A stretch of DNA of 64,000 nucleotides from contig NZ_FOZE01000001.1 of the NCBI RefSeq assembly GCF_900113225.1, positions 1,984,001 through 2,048,000 of the forward strand, in the 5' to 3' direction. Below are positions 45,194-53,650 of the stretch, in pieces (the stretch's first letter is position 1; each line of letters begins with the position of its first letter). The notes under the pieces are model-generated. The model saw nothing but the letters and a program-made list of their open reading frames with translations. It ran no database searches and had not been told where the DNA came from. Position numbers and translations under genes: made by a program. The DNA comes from Mitsuaria sp. PDC51. Its GTDB lineage: Bacteria; Pseudomonadota; Gammaproteobacteria; Burkholderiales; Burkholderiaceae_C.

Positions 45194-45730
45194 TCAATCC
45201 CTCAGCAGGTCGGCCAGGTCGTCGGCGTGCTCTTCCTCCTCGGCGAGCACTTCCTCGAGGATGCGGCGCGTCGTCGGGTCCTTGTCGCCGATCAGCTGGA
45301 TCATCTGCCGATAGGCCTCGACGGCGATGCGCTCGGCCACCAGGTTGGAACGCAGCATGGCCTTGAGGTCCTTGCTCTCGTCGTACTCGGCGTGGCTGCG
45401 GCTCGTCAGCGAGTCCGGCTTGAAGTCGGGATCGCCGCCCAGCTGCACGATGCGCTCGGCGAGGCGGTCGGCATGCACGGCTTCCTGGGTGGCGTGCTCG
45501 AGGAACTCCTCGGCGATGCGGGGCGAGTTCAGGCCGTGCGCGGTGAAGTAGTGGCGCTTGTAGCGCAGCACGCAGACCAGCTCGGTGGCCAACGCGTCGT
45601 TGAGCAGGCGGATCACGTCGTCGCGCCACGGGCCGTAGCTGGGCGTGACCGGGCCTTCGTCCAGGTGCTGGCGAGCGCGTTGCAAGGCCTGCTCGTCCAG
45701 CTGCAGGTGCTTGTGTTCAGGGGCGTTCAT
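45194..45730 (-). CDS. Ferritin-like di-iron protein (bacterioferritin family)
   Basis: A 178-residue four-helix bundle. Iron-ligand residues are seen in LLNDALATELVCVLRYKRHYF, HATQEAVHADRLAERIVQLGGDPDF (ExxH), NLVAERIAVEAYRQMIQLIG and EEVLAEEEEHADDLADLL (EExxH). This is the bacterioferritin/ferritin-like pattern, probably a soluble stress or iron-handling protein. It precedes the cardiolipin synthase gene by 3 bases and follows DUF1328 by 37. It belongs to a stress-type operon with an oriented GTCCTACA box upstream. Confidence 0.88.
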   Translation of the reverse strand: MNAPEHKHLQLDEQALQRARQHLDEGPVTPSYGPWRDDVIRLLNDALATELVCVLRYKRHYFTAHGLNSPRIAEEFLEHATQEAVHADRLAERIVQLGGDPDFKPDSLTSRSHAEYDESKDLKAMLRSNLVAERIAVEAYRQMIQLIGDKDPTTRRILEEVLAEEEEHADDLADLLRD

Positions 45731-45767
45731 GGGCGGGCTCCTCTGGATGCGGAAAACGGGGGGAGGG

Positions 45768-45944
45768 TCACTTTCGCAGCGCGTTCACGCCGGTGATGCC
45801 GAGCACCAGCAGCACCAGGAAGATGACCAGGAAGATCCCGAACAGGATCTTGGCGATGCCGGCGGCGCCGGCGGCGATGCCGGTGAAGCCGAGCACGCCC
45901 GCCACCAGCGAGATCACGGCGAAGATCAAGGCCCACTTCAACAT
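45768..45944 (-). CDS. DUF1328 small membrane protein (YtjA family)
   Basis: A 58-residue protein almost wholly of two hydrophobic helices: [52 protein letters not shown]. This matches the DUF1328/YtjA family, which is linked to general stress in other bacteria. AAAGGA precedes the ATG at 45944. It is the first gene of the DUF1328-ferritin-Cls-AsmA series, and has a GTCCTACA box 97 bases upstream. Confidence 0.9.
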   Translation of the reverse strand: MLKWALIFAVISLVAGVLGFTGIAAGAAGIAKILFGIFLVIFLVLLVLGITGVNALRK

Positions 45945-46040
45945 GACGAATCCTTTCAGGTGAACGGCCGCGGCGCGGCGCTTGCAGGGCATGTTGGCGC
46001 CCCGCGGCGCGAGCGGGGATCAGCAGGGTCCACGTCCGGA

Positions 46041-46131
46041 TGTAGGACATCACGCCGCCGCGCGCGCCCGGCAGGGACCACCTCGAAGGTGCCCGGCGGC
46101 GCCAGCGCGGCGCTGCCGGACTCGTCCTACA
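46041..46131. promoter_or_regulatory. Inverted pair of GTCCTACA boxes between divergent stress genes
   Basis: TGTAGGAC (46041-46048) reads as GTCCTACA towards DUF1328. GTCCTACA (46124-46131) reads towards the gene at 46243. Both point in the direction of transcription, 97 and 112 bases from the start codons. The same box occurs before the TPR gene (30400-30407). Confidence 0.45.
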
Positions 46132-46242
46132 CACGGCACCGGCGCGGTACGACAGACGCGACCCGCGCATCGGCCTAGCCTTGCTTCATCCTCCCTTCCC
46201 GACGTCCGACTCCGTGGCGCCCCGCGCCGGAAAGGATCCAAG

Positions 46243-46767
46243 ATGATCAAGCTCAACAAGTCCCTCTCGTCGCCGTCCACCGCCGCGCTGGTGACCGCCG
46301 GCGCCGTGCTGTCGGCCGTGATGATGGTGGCCGCGCCGGCCTTCGCCGCCGGCAGCACCTCCAAGTCGGAGATCCAGCGCACCTATGAGAAGGAGCGCGC
46401 GGACTGCCTGGCCGGCAAGACCGGCCAGAGCCAGGCGACCTGTCTCAAGGAGGCCGGCGCCGCCCGTCAGGAGGCGATGCGCGGCAACCTGCGCACCGCC
46501 AGCACGCAGGAGCTGGCCAACAACGCGATGCTGCGCTGCCAGCGCGTCGCCGAGGCCGACCGCGAGGACTGCCGGATGATGGTCATGGGCCAGGGCACCC
46601 GCGACGGCAGCGTGCAGAGCGGCGGCATCCTGACGCGCATCGAACGCCTGGTGCAGGAGAACCCGACCGCCGCCGGTGCGCCGTCGGCGCCGCCCAGCGC
46701 GCCGATGCGTCCGGGTCCCGACGTGCCGCCGCCGCGCCAGCCTAAGGCCAGCGCGCCGGCGCGCTGA
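46243..46767 (+). CDS. Secreted Cys-containing protein of unknown function
   Basis: A 174-residue exported protein. The signal peptide ends near VAAPAFAA. The mature part is helical with regularly spaced Cys (ERADCLAGKT, QATCLKEAG, LRCQRVAEADREDC) and a proline-rich tail (PPSAPMRPGPDVPPPRQP). Families of this type, with SxATCLKEAGAA, recur in Burkholderiales but I know no function. AAAGGA lies 8 bases before the ATG. The next gene follows after 22 bases. Confidence 0.8.
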   Translation: MIKLNKSLSSPSTAALVTAGAVLSAVMMVAAPAFAAGSTSKSEIQRTYEKERADCLAGKTGQSQATCLKEAGAARQEAMRGNLRTASTQELANNAMLRCQRVAEADREDCRMMVMGQGTRDGSVQSGGILTRIERLVQENPTAAGAPSAPPSAPMRPGPDVPPPRQPKASAPAR

Positions 46768-46789
46768 TCGATCGCCGAGGAGCGACACC

Positions 46790-46993
46790 ATGCTGATGAA
46801 ACGACTCGTCCCCCTGGCCCTGTCCAGCCTGGCCGGCTACGCGCTGTGGCAATGGCAGGCGCGGCGCACCGAGCAGCGCCTGAAGACCTCGCACGGGAAA
46901 CCCGAGGAAATGACCACCTGGGAGGGCGAGGGCGGCGCATTGCATCGCACCGGCCCGCACATGGGGCCCGAGCCCACCAAGCCGGCGCACTGA
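46790..46993 (+). CDS. Small single-helix membrane protein
   Basis: A 67-residue protein with one N-terminal hydrophobic segment (LVPLALSSLAGYALWQW) and a charged, Gly/Pro/His-rich tail. GAGGAG precedes the ATG at 46790. A strong Rho-independent terminator follows 59 bases after the stop. It is probably co-transcribed with the gene at 46243. I do not recognise the family. Confidence 0.65.
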   Translation: MLMKRLVPLALSSLAGYALWQWQARRTEQRLKTSHGKPEEMTTWEGEGGALHRTGPHMGPEPTKPAH

Positions 46994-47051
46994 CGCGACC
47001 CGCGTCGCTCGCACCGGGCCGCGGAGCATTCCAACGGGCCCGATGCGAAAA

Positions 47052-47093
47052 GGCCTGCCACCCCTGTGCCGGGGTGGCAGGCCATTCTTCGTT
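47052..47093 (+). terminator. Rho-independent terminator
   Basis: A perfect 13-bp stem GGCCTGCCACCCC/GGGGTGGCAGGCC with a 6-base loop is followed by ATTCTTCGTT. It ends the 46243-46993 transcription unit. Confidence 0.8.
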
Positions 47094-47166
47094 GCCGTGT
47101 CGTGGGCGGCGCCGCCGGGGCGCCGTCATGAGGGCCCCGCAATGAGGACCCCGTCATGAGGACCGT

Positions 47167-47202
47167 CGGCAGCGCGCCCGGTGGACACCGGGCGCGCTGC
47201 CG
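47167..47202 (-). terminator. Terminator-like hairpin after the OmpA lipoprotein gene
   Basis: A perfect 15-bp stem, CGGCAGCGCGCCCGG with its complement, across a 6-base loop, just beyond the minus-strand stop at 47204. The stem is stable but the U-tract is absent. Near it lie short direct repeats of ATGAGGnCCCC (47128-47165). Confidence 0.55.
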
Positions 47203-47203
47203 T

Positions 47204-47869
47204 TCAGCCGCCGGAGCCTTGTTGCGGCTCGCGCAGGAAGATCTCGACGCGGCGGTTCTTCGCGCGGTTCTCGGCGGTGTCGTTCGACACCATCGGCTCA
47301 CGCGAGCCCCGGCCGGCGACCTCGATCCGGTCGGCCCGCACGCCGCGGTCGGCCAGGTAGCCGCGCACACTCTCGGCCCGGCGCAGCGACAGCGGATCGT
47401 TGATGGCGTCGCTGCCGGTGTTGTCGGTGTGGCCGACGACGCGCACCACCGTCGGCGACGGGTTGCTGTTGAGCCCATTGGCGAAGGCGTCCAGCACCGG
47501 GCGCAGGCGCGGCTCGAGCGTCGCGCTGTTGGTCGCGAACGAGATGTCGCTCGGGACGTCGAGCTTGAGCTGGTTGTCGGCGGTCCGGGTCACCTCGACG
47601 CCGGTGCCTTGCGTGGCCTGCTCCATCGCGCGACGCTTGTCCTCCATGTGGCGCGACCAGACGTTGCCGGCCACCGCGCCCACGGCGCCACCGATCAGCG
47701 CGCCGGTGCCGGCCTTGCCGCCGGTGGCCGAGCTGATCACCGCGCCGGTGACCGCGCCGATCGCGGCGCCGCCGGCGGTGCCGCGCTGGCGTTCATCCAT
47801 GTTGGCGCAGCCTGCCAGGACGGCTGCCGCGAGGGCGGCCACGGCCAGACGAGGGTGTCGCATCTGCAT
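47204..47869 (-). CDS. OmpA-family lipoprotein with glycine-zipper region
   Basis: A 221-residue lipoprotein: signal with lipobox LAGC-ANMD, a glycine-zipper segment (GTAGGAAIGAVTGAVISSATGGKAGTGALIGGAVGAVAG, about 32-70), then an OmpA C-terminal peptidoglycan-binding domain (about 105-215) with FATNSATLEPRLRPVLDAFA, VVGHTDNTGSD, LSLRRAESVRGYLADRGV and GRGSREPMVSNDTAENRAKNRRVEI. The layout resembles YiaD/Pcp-like envelope lipoproteins. GGAGA precedes the ATG at 47869. It would tether the outer membrane to peptidoglycan. Confidence 0.92.
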   Translation of the reverse strand: MQMRHPRLAVAALAAAVLAGCANMDERQRGTAGGAAIGAVTGAVISSATGGKAGTGALIGGAVGAVAGNVWSRHMEDKRRAMEQATQGTGVEVTRTADNQLKLDVPSDISFATNSATLEPRLRPVLDAFANGLNSNPSPTVVRVVGHTDNTGSDAINDPLSLRRAESVRGYLADRGVRADRIEVAGRGSREPMVSNDTAENRAKNRRVEIFLREPQQGSGG

Positions 47870-48192
47870 GTCGTTTCTCCTTGTGATCCGGATAAGAAAA
47901 CCCAACGGCCGCGGAGCCGGTCCCACCGATCCGCGCGGATGTCGCCCGCGCGGCGGTGGTCCGTCCGTGGCCGGCGGATGAGTTGCGCGCGCGCCGCGCC
48001 GGAGTTCCAGCGCACGCGCGGCCGACGGTGATCGCCAGGGGCAAGCGCGGCGCCCGCGCGATGCCTTGATCCCAGTCAGCGCAACCCACCTATAACTGCT
48101 AGTCGGTGGTCAGGGATGACAGGTGTTTGCTATTTGGTGTCGAGTGGGCGATTCCTAGCATGAAGCCTTGTTCTTCCACTCCGCGGAAAGTC
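47870..48192. other. Gene-free divergent region ompA-like / EAL-HDOD
   Basis: A 323-base region between divergent genes with no coding support. The right part is unusually AT-rich for this window. It carries a likely promoter for the EAL-HDOD gene and a weak FNR half-site at 48066-48079. The left half contains only GC-rich sequence in which I see nothing definite. Confidence 0.6.
48066..48096 (+). promoter_or_regulatory. Sigma-70-like promoter for the EAL-HDOD gene
   Basis: TTGATC (48066-48071), 19-base spacer, TATAAC (48091-48096); the spacer is slightly long. Predicted start near 48103, about 90 bases before the chosen ATG (48193). Confidence 0.4.
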
Positions 48193-49395
48193 ATGTCCCG
48201 CCCCTCCGATACCGGCCGCATCCCCGTCAGCGATGCGTCATCGACTTCGCCGCCCGTCCCGTCGCGCGAACGCTCCAACTCCCCCGCACCCCACCTTCCT
48301 CACGTCCCCCACGTTCGTTACGCCAGCCAGCCGATCATCGATCGCACGGGCCGCGTCGTCGCGACCGAATTGCTGTTCCGCTGGAACGGCGATGACGGCC
48401 CGGTCGGCCCGGAACTCGGTGCCCACGCGACCGCCGCCGTGTTGTCCAACGCATTGATCGATGGCGCGCTCCTGACCAGCGCGACCGCCGCGGAGCATCC
48501 GCTGGGGGACCTGCTGGTCAACATGGACGGTCGCACGCTGATGGGTCCGATCGCCGAGGCGATGACACCCGACGTCGGCGTCATCGAGCTGCTGGAGACG
48601 GTCGAGGTGGACACAGCCCTGATGCGGCGCATCGAGGACCTTCATGGCCGGGGCTACCGCTTCGCGCTGGACGACATCGTCAGCCTGGACGATCCCCGGT
48701 GGGCGCTGGCCCCCTGGGCCCAGTTCGCCAAGATCGACATGCTGGGCCTCGCGCCGCTGGCGCTGCGCGCCCTGATCCGCCATGCCCATCAGCTTGGCCT
48801 GGCCGTCATCGCGGAGAAGGTCGACAACGATGAAGCCCACCAGCGCGCGCTGCGTGCCGGTGCCGACTTCTTCCAGGGTTATGGCATCGCGCGCCCCGCG
48901 ACGGTCGCCGTGCCGGCATTGCCGGAGACCGATGCCCGCGTGGTCGCCCAGCTTCTGCAACTGGCCGCCTCGGGCGCCTGCGCCGCGACGCTGGCCATGG
49001 TCGCGGGCCTGCATCCCTCGCTGGTCGCGCGGCTGCTGCGCGTGCAGGAGATCCATGCCGCGCAGAGCGTGGCCACCTCCGAGTCGCTGGCGGAACTGCT
49101 GGCCTCGCTGCCTCGCCCCGTCCTGGTCGCGTGGTTGTCGGTGTTCGGCCTTGCCGCCATCCACGGCCGGGAGCATCAGCTCAGCGCCCTCCTGCGCGAG
49201 GAGCTTGCGCAAGGCCAGCGACGCCTGAAGGAGCAGGGGCGGGTGAGATCGCCGACCGACGCCGACCGGGCCTCGTTCTACATGTGCCGGCAGCTGCTGC
49301 GCATGCGCCTGCGGCAAGGTGGGCGCAACGGAGCGTCGGCCGCAGCGAAGCCGGTCATGCGGCGCGCCGGCCCGCTGGAGACGCCTCGCCTGTGA
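48193..49395 (+). CDS. EAL-HDOD regulatory protein (YuxH-like)
   Basis: About 400 residues; ATG 48160 is an equally possible start. The EAL-like part (about 35-240) has RYASQPIIDRTGRVVATELLFRW, where EAL is replaced by ELL, then LVNMDGRTLMGP, IELLETVEVD, GYRFALDDIVSLDDPRW, AKIDM and VIAEKVDNDEAHQRALRAGADFFQGYGIARP. Several catalytic acids of active c-di-GMP phosphodiesterases are changed, so it may only bind c-di-GMP or proteins. The C-terminal HDOD domain (about 245-370) has LLQLAASGACAATLAMVAGLHPSLVARLLRV. It lies next to a type I secretion/two-component locus, hinting at surface-attachment control. Confidence 0.85.
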   Translation: MSRPSDTGRIPVSDASSTSPPVPSRERSNSPAPHLPHVPHVRYASQPIIDRTGRVVATELLFRWNGDDGPVGPELGAHATAAVLSNALIDGALLTSATAAEHPLGDLLVNMDGRTLMGPIAEAMTPDVGVIELLETVEVDTALMRRIEDLHGRGYRFALDDIVSLDDPRWALAPWAQFAKIDMLGLAPLALRALIRHAHQLGLAVIAEKVDNDEAHQRALRAGADFFQGYGIARPATVAVPALPETDARVVAQLLQLAASGACAATLAMVAGLHPSLVARLLRVQEIHAAQSVATSESLAELLASLPRPVLVAWLSVFGLAAIHGREHQLSALLREELAQGQRRLKEQGRVRSPTDADRASFYMCRQLLRMRLRQGGRNGASAAAKPVMRRAGPLETPRL

Positions 49396-49455
49396 GCGCC
49401 GCGGCCGTCGATGCGGCCTTGCGCCGCATTCGACACCGCATTCCGACACCGCATG

Positions 49456-49481
49456 AAAAAGCCGCCCTCGGGCGGCTTTTT
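49456..49481. terminator. Bidirectional Rho-independent terminator
   Basis: AAAAAGCCGCC-CTCG-GGCGGCTTTTT: perfect stem with a tetraloop and U-tracts on both strands. It lies between the convergent EAL-HDOD and LuxR-regulator genes. Confidence 0.92.
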
Positions 49482-49512
49482 CGCGGGAGTGCGGCGACCG
49501 GCCGCAGCCGCC

Positions 49513-50178
49513 TCAGTCGTCGATCAGGCCATGCATGCGGGCGACGCTCGTCGCCATGGCGCGGGAGTTCACATTCAGCTTGCGATAGATCGAGCGCAGA
49601 TGCTGGTTCACCGTGAAGCGCGAGATCGACAGGCGGTTGCCGATGTCCACGATGGGCAGGCCTTCGATCAGCAGGTTCAGCACGCTCCATTCGCGTTGGC
49701 CCAGGCCCAGCTCCTTGAGCTTCTGGACGCGGTCGACCTTGGGCTTCACGCCGGTCTCCAGGCTTTCCAGCTTGTCCAGCACCAGGCGCGACACCGCCGG
49801 GCTCAGCGGCGCGTGGCCGTTGTGGGTGGCGATGATCTTGTCGATCAGACTGGGCTGGATCTCTTCCTTGAGCAGGTAGCCGGAAGCCCCCGAGCGCAGG
49901 CTGCGCATCACGTGCTTGGCGTCGCCGAAGGTGCTGATCACGAGGCTGCGCGCGTCGGGGCACTTCTCGGCGATCAGCTTGATCAGGTCGATGCCGTCCA
50001 CGTCGGGCAGGCCCAGGTCGACCAGGTAGATGTCGGCGCGGTTGGCCAGGATCGCGGAGACCGATTCGCCGCGGTTGCGGCCGATGCCCACGATCTGGCA
50101 GGCGCTGCTGGCGGACACGACGTCGATCAGGCGTTGGAGAACCGTCGCGTCGTCTTCGATGATGGTGACAGTGATCAT
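49513..50178 (-). CDS. LuxR/NarL-family response regulator of the secretion locus
   Basis: A 221-residue regulator. The receiver domain (about 1-120) has IIEDDATVLQRL, acceptor Asp in IYLVDLGLPDVDGIDL, VISTFG and YLLKEE. The DNA-binding domain (about 155-215) has LGLGQREWSVLNLLIEGLPIVDIGNRLSISRFTVNQHLRSIYRKLNVNSRAMA. It is the last gene of the tolC-ABC-HlyD-RR operon (54 bases after HlyD). The likely partner kinase is the HisKA_3 protein at 55847-57916. Confidence 0.92.
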   Translation of the reverse strand: MITVTIIEDDATVLQRLIDVVSASSACQIVGIGRNRGESVSAILANRADIYLVDLGLPDVDGIDLIKLIAEKCPDARSLVISTFGDAKHVMRSLRSGASGYLLKEEIQPSLIDKIIATHNGHAPLSPAVSRLVLDKLESLETGVKPKVDRVQKLKELGLGQREWSVLNLLIEGLPIVDIGNRLSISRFTVNQHLRSIYRKLNVNSRAMATSVARMHGLIDD

Positions 50179-50232
50179 GTGTGAATCCCCTGATGGTTCG
50201 GATTGTTGTGGAATCGAGGAGTGGGTCGGGCC

Positions 50233-51387
50233 TCAGCGCTCGCCGAGGGACTCCGACATCGTCTTCTTGACGGGCTTGAGCAGGTAGTCCAGCACCGTAT
50301 GGCGGCCGGTGATGACCTCCACGGTGGCCGTCATGCCGGGTTGCATCACGACGCGCTCGGCCTTCGCGCCCTTGAAGCGCTTGCCGCTGACGCGGATGTG
50401 GGTCCGGTAATACGGCTGCTCGCCTTGCGGCGTGCGCTCCGTCAGCGCGTCGGGGCTGACGTAGGTCACGACGCCGTCGAGGGCGCCGTAGATGCTGTAG
50501 TCGAAGGCGTCGAGCTTGATCGTCGCCGGCATGCCGGGACGGACGAAGCCGATGTCGGCCGCGCGCAGCCGGGCTTCGATGATCAGGTCGTCGCCGGTGG
50601 GCAGCAGCTGCATGATTTCGTCGCCGGAGCGCAGCACCGCACCCACCGTGGTCAGCGTGATCAGGTTGACGACGCCGTCCACCGGGGCGCGCAGCGCCGT
50701 GTGCTCGAGGTTGCCGCGGCGATCGTTCAGCATCTGCTGCACGCTGGCGAGCTCCTCCTCGGTCTTGGCCAGTTCGGCCTGCGCGTCCTGCAGGAAGCGG
50801 TTGCGGCGGGTGGTGACCTGGCCGGCCGCCTCGTTCGCGGCGCGCTGCAGGCGCAGGAACTCGGCGGCGCTGATGTCGCCGGCCTTGAACAGCGGCTCGT
50901 TCAGCCCGACTTCCCGCCGGGCAAGGTCGGCGGACTTGGACAGCACCGCCAGCTCTTCCTGGAGCGCGGTCTGGCGGCGTTCATACAAGCGGCGCTGCAG
51001 GTCGTTGAAGGCCCCGGCGCCGGCGGGGCGGTAGGGCGTGCCGAGCGTCTCGGCGCGCAGTCGCGCCAGCGAGGCCTGCAAGGCCGCGGCCTTCTCGCTC
51101 GAATCCGCCAACGCGGCGCTGGCCTTGGTGTTGTCCAGCTGGACCAGCAGGTCGCCCTTGCGCACGGCCTCTCCCTCATGCACGAACAGACGTTCCACCA
51201 CGCCTCCGTCGGGCGCCTGGATGACTTGTGTGCGGGAGGATGCCATGACCTTGCCGCCGGCGCGAGTCACCTGTTCGATCTCGGCCTGGGAGGCCCACCA
51301 CAGGCCGGCTCCGAGGGCCGCCACGGTGGCGATGACGGTCCAGCGGACCCGGGTCTGGCCGTCGTGCGGCGCATTTGCGTGTTTCAT
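50233..51387 (-). CDS. Type I secretion membrane fusion protein (HlyD/LapC type)
   Basis: A 384-residue adaptor: N-terminal helix (about 15-33, VIATVAALGAGLWWAS), TRAGGKVMASSRTQVIQAPDGGVVERLFVHEGEAVRKGDLLVQLDNTKA (lipoyl fold start), a long coiled coil (about 75-210), then LRAPVDGVVNLITLTTVGAVLRSGDEIMQLLPTGDDLIIEARL and the C-terminal MQPGMTATVEVITGRHTVLDYLLKPV of HlyD secretion proteins. It joins the ABC protein (21 bases upstream) to the TolC-like channel. Confidence 0.93.
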   Translation of the reverse strand: MKHANAPHDGQTRVRWTVIATVAALGAGLWWASQAEIEQVTRAGGKVMASSRTQVIQAPDGGVVERLFVHEGEAVRKGDLLVQLDNTKASAALADSSEKAAALQASLARLRAETLGTPYRPAGAGAFNDLQRRLYERRQTALQEELAVLSKSADLARREVGLNEPLFKAGDISAAEFLRLQRAANEAAGQVTTRRNRFLQDAQAELAKTEEELASVQQMLNDRRGNLEHTALRAPVDGVVNLITLTTVGAVLRSGDEIMQLLPTGDDLIIEARLRAADIGFVRPGMPATIKLDAFDYSIYGALDGVVTYVSPDALTERTPQGEQPYYRTHIRVSGKRFKGAKAERVVMQPGMTATVEVITGRHTVLDYLLKPVKKTMSESLGER

Positions 51388-51408
51388 GAGGATCTCCGGA
51401 AGACGGGG

Positions 51409-53601
51409 TCATGGCGCCGTCGCGACGGCGCGGATGGCGGGCGGGGCGGGCGCGGCGGGCGCGGCGGCCGTTGGGGAGGTGGCCGTTACGGTGACGCGGC
51501 CCTGCAAGCGGGCGATGACTTCGTCCCGCGGCCCGTCCATCGCCACGCCTTGCGGCGTCAGCACGATCACGCGATCGACCAGCGCCAGCATCGAGAGGCG
51601 GTGCGTCACCAGCAGCAGGGTCGCCTCGGGTTTGAGGAGCTGCTTCATCAGACGGACCGTCGACTGTTCCAGCGCGTCGTCCATCCCGGAGGTCGGCTCG
51701 TCGAGCAACCACACGGGACGGTCGGCCAGGACCAGCCGGGTCAGCGCGACCAGTTGGCGCTGGCCGCCGGACAGACCGCGACCGCCCTCGGACAGCTTCC
51801 GGTCCAGGCCCAGCGGGTGCTGCGTCACCATGGGCCAGAGGCCGGTCTTGCGGCAGGCCGCCATCAGCAGGTTGTCGCTGACGTTGGGCAGCCCGAACAG
51901 CAGGTTCTCGCGCAGCGTGCCGGCGAACAACCAGGCGTGCTGCGGCCCGTAGGCCAGATGCGACGCGCGCCAGCCGGCGTGGATCTGCTGCTGGTCCACG
52001 CCGTCCAGATAGACCGTGCCGCGCGTCGGCTTGGACAGGCCGCAGGCCAGCGACAACAGCGTCGTCTTGCCGGCGCCGACGGTGCCCAGGATCGCGACCT
52101 TGTCGCCCGGCCGGACGTGCAGGTGACCGATGCGCAGCGGGTCCTTCTGGCCGGGGTAGGCGAACTCGACGTCGTCGAATCGCAGCTCGCCGCGGAGGGT
52201 CTCGGGAACGATGGGGCGCTCGATGGCCTCGTTGTCGACCTGCAGCTTGAAGATGGCGTCGAGCGCCTTCATCGAAGCCCGCGCGCTGCCCAGTTGCACC
52301 AGCAGCGGCGGGATGGAGGCCAGCGGCGACAGCACGCGGCCCGAGAGGATCGAGCAGGCGACGATCGCGCCCTGCGTCAGGTGTCCCTCGATCGCGAGGA
52401 CCGCGCCGACGCAGATCAGCGAGACGTAGCTCGCCTGCTGCAGGGCCGCGGCGATGTAGGAGGTGGTGTCGCTTTCATGCTTGAGGGCCAGGCTCTGCGT
52501 GGCATTCACTTCGCACAGGCCGGCCCAGCGCGCCTCGAAGCGCCAGGCGGCGCCCAGGCCCTTGATGGACTCCGTGCCTTCGATGGTTTCCACCAGCAGG
52601 CCGGTCTTGGCGTTCGCGCCGGACTGGTTGCTGGCGGTCAGGCGGACGATGCGCCGGGCGCGCAGCAGGCCGGTCAGCACGGTGACGCCGAACAGCACCA
52701 GCGCCGGCAGCGCCATCCAGAAGCCGCCGATCGCCGCGATCACCAGGGCGAAGATCAGGGCCATCGGCATGTCGAAGAGCAGGAACAGCGTGCTGGTCGA
52801 CAGGATCCCGCGGATCGACTCGAAGCTCTGGACCTGCGACGCGAGCGTGCCGACCGAGCCCGGGCGCTGATCCAGGCGCACCGCGTTCAGGCGGGCCATC
52901 AGCGCCTTGGAGATGCCGACGTCCAGGCGCTTGAGTCGCGGCTCCAGCAGCGAGGCCCGGGCCAGCTTCAGCAGGAACTCGATCAGCACGGCCAGGCCGA
53001 CGCCGGCGGTCAGCACCCACAGGGTCTGGACGCCCTGGTTCGGAATGACCCGGTCGTAGACCTGCATGGAGAAGAAGGAGATCGCGATGCCGATCGTGGC
53101 CAGCACCAGGGAGAGTCCGGCGGCCTCCATGAAGATCGGCCATTGCCCGCGGACCTGCGAGAGCATCATGCGGCGCGCGCTGGTGACGCTCGACGGCGCA
53201 CGGTCCGCGTCGGCGATGGCGTGGAGGCAGGGAATGTCGTTGAGGACGAGCTCGCGATGGGCGCCATCGGCGCCGGCGCAGGCCCACAGGCCGTGCGCGG
53301 TGCGGGCGGTCACCACCTGCCAGCCGTGTTCGGTGTGATGGCACAACAGGGGCAACGCGGCGCGTTGGGGCTCGGGCAGGACGACGAATCGGGTCTGCTC
53401 GTCCACGCGCCCGGCAAGTTCGCGCGCCGCGTCCAGGCCGTCCCCCGCGAGCGCCGACGACGCGGCGTGCTGGCGGATGCGTTCGATCGGAACGGGCCGG
53501 CCCGTGATGCGCATCCATTGGGTGAGGACGGCGGCAAGCGCGTCGGAGGCGGGCGGCGGCGCGGTCGTCGAATCGGACGACGAGGAGAGGAGGGCGGTCA
53601 T
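51409..53601 (-). CDS. Type I secretion ABC transporter (LapB type)
   Basis: A 730-residue exporter: a degenerate C39-like peptidase domain (about 20-140) lacking the catalytic Cys, six membrane helices (about 160-440), then an ATPase with GTVGAGKTTLLSLACGL, YGPQHAWLFAGTLRENLLFG, GGRGLSGGQRQLVALTRLVLADRP and WLLDEPTSGMDD. Inactive C39-like domains are characteristic of RTX/LapB-like transporters, where they hold the unfolded substrate. A repeat-rich adhesin or RTX protein is expected as cargo, but none is encoded in this window. Gap to the TolC gene is 49 bases. Confidence 0.93.
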   Translation of the reverse strand: MTALLSSSSDSTTAPPPASDALAAVLTQWMRITGRPVPIERIRQHAASSALAGDGLDAARELAGRVDEQTRFVVLPEPQRAALPLLCHHTEHGWQVVTARTAHGLWACAGADGAHRELVLNDIPCLHAIADADRAPSSVTSARRMMLSQVRGQWPIFMEAAGLSLVLATIGIAISFFSMQVYDRVIPNQGVQTLWVLTAGVGLAVLIEFLLKLARASLLEPRLKRLDVGISKALMARLNAVRLDQRPGSVGTLASQVQSFESIRGILSTSTLFLLFDMPMALIFALVIAAIGGFWMALPALVLFGVTVLTGLLRARRIVRLTASNQSGANAKTGLLVETIEGTESIKGLGAAWRFEARWAGLCEVNATQSLALKHESDTTSYIAAALQQASYVSLICVGAVLAIEGHLTQGAIVACSILSGRVLSPLASIPPLLVQLGSARASMKALDAIFKLQVDNEAIERPIVPETLRGELRFDDVEFAYPGQKDPLRIGHLHVRPGDKVAILGTVGAGKTTLLSLACGLSKPTRGTVYLDGVDQQQIHAGWRASHLAYGPQHAWLFAGTLRENLLFGLPNVSDNLLMAACRKTGLWPMVTQHPLGLDRKLSEGGRGLSGGQRQLVALTRLVLADRPVWLLDEPTSGMDDALEQSTVRLMKQLLKPEATLLLVTHRLSMLALVDRVIVLTPQGVAMDGPRDEVIARLQGRVTVTATSPTAAAPAAPAPPAIRAVATAP

Positions 53602-53650
53602 GGCGGATCCTGAAATGGGGGCGACGAGGGAGGAAGCAGGCTGCGGGCGG

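Noticed and set aside
48066-48079. TTGAT-CCCA-GTCAG as an FNR site
   Set aside because: Second half fits in only 3 of 5 bases, and the first half doubles as a -35 hexamer.
50203-53613. 1136-codon plus-strand frame over the HlyD and ABC genes
   Set aside because: Antisense shadow; the minus-strand frames contain Walker and HlyD motifs.
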